From contig DPRR01000005.1 in NCBI GenBank assembly GCA_003538625.1, positions 115,514 to 179,513 of the forward strand: DNA of 64,000 nt. Direction: 5' to 3'. The position numbers and the translations under genes were made by a program. Source of the DNA: Ignavibacteriales bacterium (GTDB taxonomy: Bacteria; Bacteroidota; Ignavibacteria; Ignavibacteriales; Ignavibacteriaceae). The stretch's first letter is position 1, and each line of letters opens with the position of its first letter. Under the pieces are notes generated by a model. That model saw nothing but the letters and a program-made list of their open reading frames with translations. It was not told the DNA's origin and did no database searches. Below are positions 60,584-64,000 of the stretch, piece after piece.

Positions 60584-62014
60584 TTAAACATCATAATACA
60601 AACCAAACTCATACGGATGCGGCTGTAAAGCCATTGGCTTAACTTCTTTATCCATCTTATATTTTATCCAGGTTTCGATTACATCTTCTGTAAACACATC
60701 ACCTTTTAATAAATATTCATGATCATTCTCCAGAGCTTTTAAGGCTTCCTGCAAACTGCCCGGAGTTGAAGGAACGTTTTTTAATTCCTCCGGTTCCATA
60801 TCGTAAATATCTTTATCAAGCGGTTCACCCGGATCTATACGATTTATTATTCCATCCAATCCTGCCATAAGCATTGCAGAAAATCCAAGATATGGATTTC
60901 CTGAAGCATCCGGACATCTAAACTCAACCCGTTTTGATTTTGGTGATGATGAGTACATCGGAATTCTGATTGATGCGCTTCTGTTCCTTTGTGAGTAGGC
61001 CAGATTAACTGGTGCTTCAAATCCAGGGACTAATCTTTTGTAAGAATTTGTGGTTGGATTTGTAAATGCAAGCAAACTTGCGGCGTGTTTTAATAATCCA
61101 CCGATAAAGTACAAACCCATTTCACTTAATCCGGCATATCCCGAACCCGCAAATAACGGTTTACCTTTTTTCCATAGAGATGTGTGAACGTGCATACCGC
61201 TGCCATTATCACCGTAAATTGGTTTAGGCATATAAGTAACAGTTTTGTTATTCTTCTTTGCAGTATTCTTAACAATATATTTAAACATCAATAACTGATC
61301 AGCAGCTTTAACGAGCGGCATAAAACGTAAATCAATTTCGCACTGCCCGCCGCTTGCAACTTCGTGATGTTGTGCTTCAACATCAATTCCGCAATCCATT
61401 AAATTAGTAACCATTTCATTTCGAAGATCCATTAACGAATCGGTTGGCGGTACCGGGAAATATCCTTCTTTAAATCTTGGCTTATAACCAAGATTTGGAT
61501 TTTCTTCTCTTCCGCTGTTCCATCTGCCTTCAATAGAATCAACTACATAAAAACTTCCGTTGGGCTGTGAATCAAATCTTACATCATCAAAAATAAAAAA
61601 CTCTGCTTCGGGTCCGTAATAAACTGTATCAGCAATTGAGGTTGAAATAAGATATGCTTCTGCTTTTTGCGCAATGTTCCTGGGACAGCGTGAATACTTT
61701 TCTCTTGTGGCAGGTTCGTGTACATCGCAAATCAAGCTAATTGTTGGAGCCTCGATAAAGGAATCAACAAACATTGTTTCCGGATCAGGAATAAGAAGCA
61801 TATCGCTTTCGTGAATTGGTTTCCATCCGCGGATTGATGATCCATCAAAACCAAATCCATCTTCAAAAGATCCTGCATCAAATTGTGTAACCGGAACTGT
61901 AAAATGCTGCCACTGTCCGGGAAAATCCATGAATTTTAAATCCACAAATTTTATTCCCTTATCTTTTATAAACTTGAGCACCTTTTCAATTGCTCCATTA
62001 GAAGTTTTTGCCAT
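60584..62014 (-). CDS. glnA: Glutamine synthetase type I
   Basis: The 476-residue enzyme has the GSI landmarks 'KFMDFPGQWQHFTVPV', 'FDGSSIRGW', 'YYGPEAEFFIFD', 'GQCEIDLRF', 'GDNGSGMHVHTSLW' and 'RIPMYSSSPKSKRVEFRCPDAS'. Tyr404 in KDIYDMEPEE matches the adenylylated Tyr397 of the enterobacterial enzyme, so control by adenylylation (GSI-beta) is possible. It makes glutamine from glutamate, ammonia and ATP. An Lrp-type regulator gene lies upstream on the same strand. Confidence 0.96.
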   Translation of the reverse strand: MAKTSNGAIEKVLKFIKDKGIKFVDLKFMDFPGQWQHFTVPVTQFDAGSFEDGFGFDGSSIRGWKPIHESDMLLIPDPETMFVDSFIEAPTISLICDVHEPATREKYSRCPRNIAQKAEAYLISTSIADTVYYGPEAEFFIFDDVRFDSQPNGSFYVVDSIEGRWNSGREENPNLGYKPRFKEGYFPVPPTDSLMDLRNEMVTNLMDCGIDVEAQHHEVASGGQCEIDLRFMPLVKAADQLLMFKYIVKNTAKKNNKTVTYMPKPIYGDNGSGMHVHTSLWKKGKPLFAGSGYAGLSEMGLYFIGGLLKHAASLLAFTNPTTNSYKRLVPGFEAPVNLAYSQRNRSASIRIPMYSSSPKSKRVEFRCPDASGNPYLGFSAMLMAGLDGIINRIDPGEPLDKDIYDMEPEELKNVPSTPGSLQEALKALENDHEYLLKGDVFTEDVIETWIKYKMDKEVKPMALQPHPYEFGLYYDV

Positions 62015-62069
62015 ATAGTTTCCTTTATGATTATTGGTTATTATAAATTAATTATTCAATTGTTGCTCT

Positions 62070-62160
62070 GTCATCCTAAGCTTGTCGAAGGATGACATTA
62101 ATAAATTTTACTGTCACACCTGCTTGCCGGTAAGCAAGCTTCGACTTCGCTTAGTGTAAC
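62070..62160 (+). repeat. Two palindromic units upstream of glnA
   Basis: The first unit (62070-62096) is GTCATCCT, eleven bases, AGGATGAC, a perfect eight-base inverted repeat. The second (62113-62160) starts GTCACACCTGCTTGCC and ends GCTTAGTGTAAC, with stem GCTTGCC/GGTAAGC inside. It resembles 42413-42440. Both lie between the Lrp and glnA genes. Confidence 0.8.
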
Positions 62161-62188
62161 AAGTTGTTTAGTTTTCTTTTCAGCTGCA

Positions 62189-62635
62189 TTAAACATTTAT
62201 TTCAAAAGTTTCTTTTACTGTAGAAAGAACATAAGTTGTTTTCGTTCCGTTAACGCCCTGCCAGGATTGAATTTCAGAAAGTACTTTTTCCAGTGCTTCA
62301 GTATTTTTTACTAACGCTTTAAGTAAATGTGATCCTTCACCAAGTACCGCGTGACATTCGAGAATCTCCGGCATCTTTTCAACTTTAGTAATCAGATTTT
62401 TATAATGCTTTGACGAATCCATCATTACAAGTATAAAAGCCATAATATCATAATTAAATGCTTTACGATTTAATTTGGTATAATAGCCTTCGATTATTCC
62501 TTTGTCCTCCATTTTATTCAGTCTTTCGCTCACTGATGGAATGGAAAGTTTTACTTCATCAGCAAGTTCATTTCTTTTAGTTCTGCCTTTTTTCTGAAGA
62601 GTACGCAGAATCTGAAGATCAATATCATCTAACAT
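62189..62635 (-). CDS. Lrp/AsnC family transcriptional regulator
   Basis: The 148-residue protein has an N-terminal helix-turn-helix ('DLQILRTLQKKGRTKRNELADEVKLSIPSVSERLNKMEDKGII' pattern, residues 5-48) and a C-terminal RAM domain ('ILECHAVLGEGSHLLKALVKN'). Lrp/AsnC proteins sense amino acids. Its place upstream of glnA on the same strand suggests control of nitrogen or amino acid genes, though a repeat region separates them. Confidence 0.9.
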   Translation of the reverse strand: MLDDIDLQILRTLQKKGRTKRNELADEVKLSIPSVSERLNKMEDKGIIEGYYTKLNRKAFNYDIMAFILVMMDSSKHYKNLITKVEKMPEILECHAVLGEGSHLLKALVKNTEALEKVLSEIQSWQGVNGTKTTYVLSTVKETFEINV

Positions 62636-62768
62636 AAAAAACCTTAATTAATTAGGAATGTTTCAATTATTGGTTTCGAATATAAGGCGTGGCAAAAAAT
62701 ATTCCAAACTTATTTTAGGCTTTTTTAAAGATTTTACTAAAATAATTGAGCCAGAATGAGATTTTGTA

Positions 62769-63578
62769 TTATTTTATTAGGCCAAACGGTGTATAGGCGA
62801 TTTTAGATTTTTTGACTTCTTCGAAAAGATCAAGATTCTTCTTTAATCTTTCCTGAAGTTTATGATACAGATGATATTGAACGGCGATGTGATTAACTGA
62901 TTTTACTTTTACTCCAATCAGTTCCAATCTGAATTGCACATCAGAATCTTCACCAATGGAAGGAGCTAAATATCTTTCATCAAAACCATTTATTTTCATA
63001 ATATCTTTTTTGTTGAGTGAAAAATTGCAGCCAAGTAGTCCGCGCTGTTTTTTATTAAAAATATTTCTTAAAAATTTATTTTCAAAGTAAAAACCTTTTT
63101 CAACATAGTTGGACTTACCAAACAAAGCATCTTCAATCATCAACAGATTATTTGATTCAAGAAATCCTTCTTTAATATTTTCTTCACTTAGAAGGTTAGT
63201 GAGTTTTTGAGAAAGATTAACGCGTCTTCCTGTAAGTACTTTATCATTTTCTTTTTCATTAAGATGTTCTTCAACAAATTTATAATGAGGCACACAATCA
63301 GCATCAATAAAAATTAAATAATCAGACTCCGATGCAAGAACTGCCTGGTTAAGAATTTTATTTTTTCTAAATCCTTTGTCGGGATGCCATATGTATTTTA
63401 TGCGGAATGAATAATCTGAAGCGATGGATTCAATCTCTTTAACAACATCTTCTTCCGAACCATCGTCGGCAATAATTAATTCAAAAACTTTTTCAGTTTG
63501 TCTTTCAAATCCTGCCAGTACAAATTTTAAATATTTGATATTATTATAAAATGCAGCAATTACTGAAGTCTTAATCAT
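62769..63578 (-). CDS. Glycosyltransferase family 2
   Basis: The 269-residue protein has the GT2 start 'SVIAAFYNNIKYLKFVLAGFERQT', 'LIIADDGSEEDV' and the DxD metal site IFIDADCVPH. A C-terminal acceptor region contains 'GCNFSLNKKDIMKINGFDERYLAPSIGEDSDVQ', typical of the Glyco_transf_7C part. It adds a sugar to a polysaccharide or other acceptor; the target is unknown. It lies one base after a small Lys-rich gene, so the two form an operon. Confidence 0.88.
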   Translation of the reverse strand: MIKTSVIAAFYNNIKYLKFVLAGFERQTEKVFELIIADDGSEEDVVKEIESIASDYSFRIKYIWHPDKGFRKNKILNQAVLASESDYLIFIDADCVPHYKFVEEHLNEKENDKVLTGRRVNLSQKLTNLLSEENIKEGFLESNNLLMIEDALFGKSNYVEKGFYFENKFLRNIFNKKQRGLLGCNFSLNKKDIMKINGFDERYLAPSIGEDSDVQFRLELIGVKVKSVNHIAVQYHLYHKLQERLKKNLDLFEEVKKSKIAYTPFGLIK

Positions 63579-63579
63579 T

Positions 63580-63732
63580 TTAGTTTAAGTCTTCCTGAAT
63601 ATTCTTTTTAATCTTTTTCTTTTCCTCATCTCTGTCATATGCTTTGGGGTTTTTCTCAACCTTTGGTGGTTTTTGAGGAACCGGAACACGTTTCTTTTTC
63701 TTAATTACAATTATTTTAGTTTTCTTTTTCAT
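63580..63732 (-). CDS. Small Lys-rich basic protein
   Basis: A 50-codon frame opens at ATG 63732 and stops one base before the GT2 start codon region. The product is strongly basic: MKKKTKIIVIKKKKRVPVP, then Lys/Glu stretches ending QEDLN. It has no hydrophobic helix. The near-zero spacing to GT2 supports real translation. Function is unknown and the ribosome site is weak. Confidence 0.5.
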   Translation of the reverse strand: MKKKTKIIVIKKKKRVPVPQKPPKVEKNPKAYDRDEEKKKIKKNIQEDLN

Positions 63733-63740
63733 AAATATTT

Positions 63741-63768
63741 CGTAGCGCAGACTTAAGTCTGCGTTACG
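63741..63768 (+). repeat. Short palindrome CGTAGCGCAGACTTAAG
   Basis: The 28-base palindrome CGTAGCGCAGACTT-AAGTCTGCGTTACG has only one mismatched base pair. It separates the DUF5989 gene from the Lys-rich gene. No T-run follows. Confidence 0.75.
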
Positions 63769-63771
63769 TTT

Positions 63772-63930
63772 TTAGAATATAGCATAAATAAATGGCGCCA
63801 GTGCAGATCCTTGTGTAAGGATTATTAGTCCGCCAAGCAGCACCAAAAATAAAATGATAGGCAGCAGCCACCATTTTTTTCTTATCTTTAGAAACTCCCA
63901 CAACTCTGATAGTATAGATAATTTGCTCAT
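63772..63930 (-). CDS. DUF5989 family small membrane protein
   Basis: The 52-residue product matches DUF5989: 'LSELWEFLKIRKKWWLLPI', a single membrane helix, and the conserved ending 'QGSALAPFIYAIF'. The family is typically encoded with SxtJ-like proteins and carbamoyltransferases; those would lie to the right of this window. The ATG is preceded by GGTGATACA. Function is unknown. Confidence 0.85.
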   Translation of the reverse strand: MSKLSILSELWEFLKIRKKWWLLPIILFLVLLGGLIILTQGSALAPFIYAIF

Positions 63931-64000
63931 TGTATCACCGATAATTTATAGAATTTTTCACTCAACAATTTATTCTAATGAACTACCCCGCCGCAAGCGG
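63931..64000. other. Window edge, nothing assignable
   Basis: The last 70 bases contain no complete gene. An upstream minus-strand gene such as an SxtJ homologue may end here, but several frames have stops and none can be preferred. Confidence 0.3.

Noticed and set aside
63931..64000. C-terminal end of an SxtJ-like gene
   Set aside because: Three frames give short possible ends, but the sequence is too short to choose one or to see a family pattern.

Overview
The window is about 64 kb of AT-rich DNA (no exact GC computed) with roughly 54 protein genes and one tRNA on both strands. It looks like chromosomal DNA from the Bacteroidota/Chlorobi group, most likely an Ignavibacteria-type organism. 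This is inferred from a PorV/PorQ-type protein, a probable type IX (T9SS) sorting tail, two S46 dipeptidyl-peptidases, DUF4905 and DUF4476 proteins and LPS (Kdo) genes. Clear GGAG-type Shine-Dalgarno sites and a TTGACA-type promoter fit Ignavibacteria better than Flavobacteria. No rRNA, CRISPR array, phage or transposase gene was found.

Layout. 0.4-8 kb: a large BNR-repeat exported protein, a pentapeptide-repeat protein, a hemolysin III gene broken by one in-frame stop, and a four-gene plus-strand operon (YCII-like, membrane protein, alpha/beta hydrolase, AHSA1-like). 8-10.5 kb: tRNA-Asn with its own promoter and terminator, then a DPP11-like peptidase. 10.5-21.4 kb: a long minus-strand run with cytochrome c maturation genes ccmABCDEF, preceded by an exported metalloprotease, an FG-GAP protein, a thioesterase and bamD. 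21.4-27 kb: htpX, porV-like, a TPR protein, a Phd/ParE toxin-antitoxin pair and glycyl-tRNA synthetase. 27-34 kb: phosphate transport pair, AMMECR1/MEMO1 pair, DUF4905 protein, tryptophanase and a Yip1 protein. 33.5-42.3 kb: priA, a lipoprotein, an LD-carboxypeptidase, an ADP-forming acyl-CoA synthetase and an aspartase fused to a cyclic-nucleotide-binding domain. 42.5-51.3 kb: leuS, serS, a heterodimeric ABC exporter and fbp. 51.3-60.5 kb: LPS genes (GT9, kdtA), DinB, asparaginase, DUF2459, SMR exporter, DUF4476, a second S46 peptidase, an ArsC-like protein and a lipoprotein. 60.5-64 kb: glnA, an Lrp regulator, a GT2 glycosyltransferase and two small genes, one of them DUF5989.

The most striking structure is a dense set of short dispersed palindromic elements. 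Many share GTCAT...ATGAC ends but have different inner modules. Most lie just after genes, but one sits in frame inside leuS (26 codons) and a different perfect palindrome sits in frame inside the LD-carboxypeptidase gene. This resembles the protein-coding palindromic elements known in Rickettsia. Other points of interest are the CxxxY-type CcmE with a TTG-started CcmD, the CNB-aspartase fusion, a terminator-like hairpin inside the start of a gene, and two S46 peptidases with different predicted specificity.
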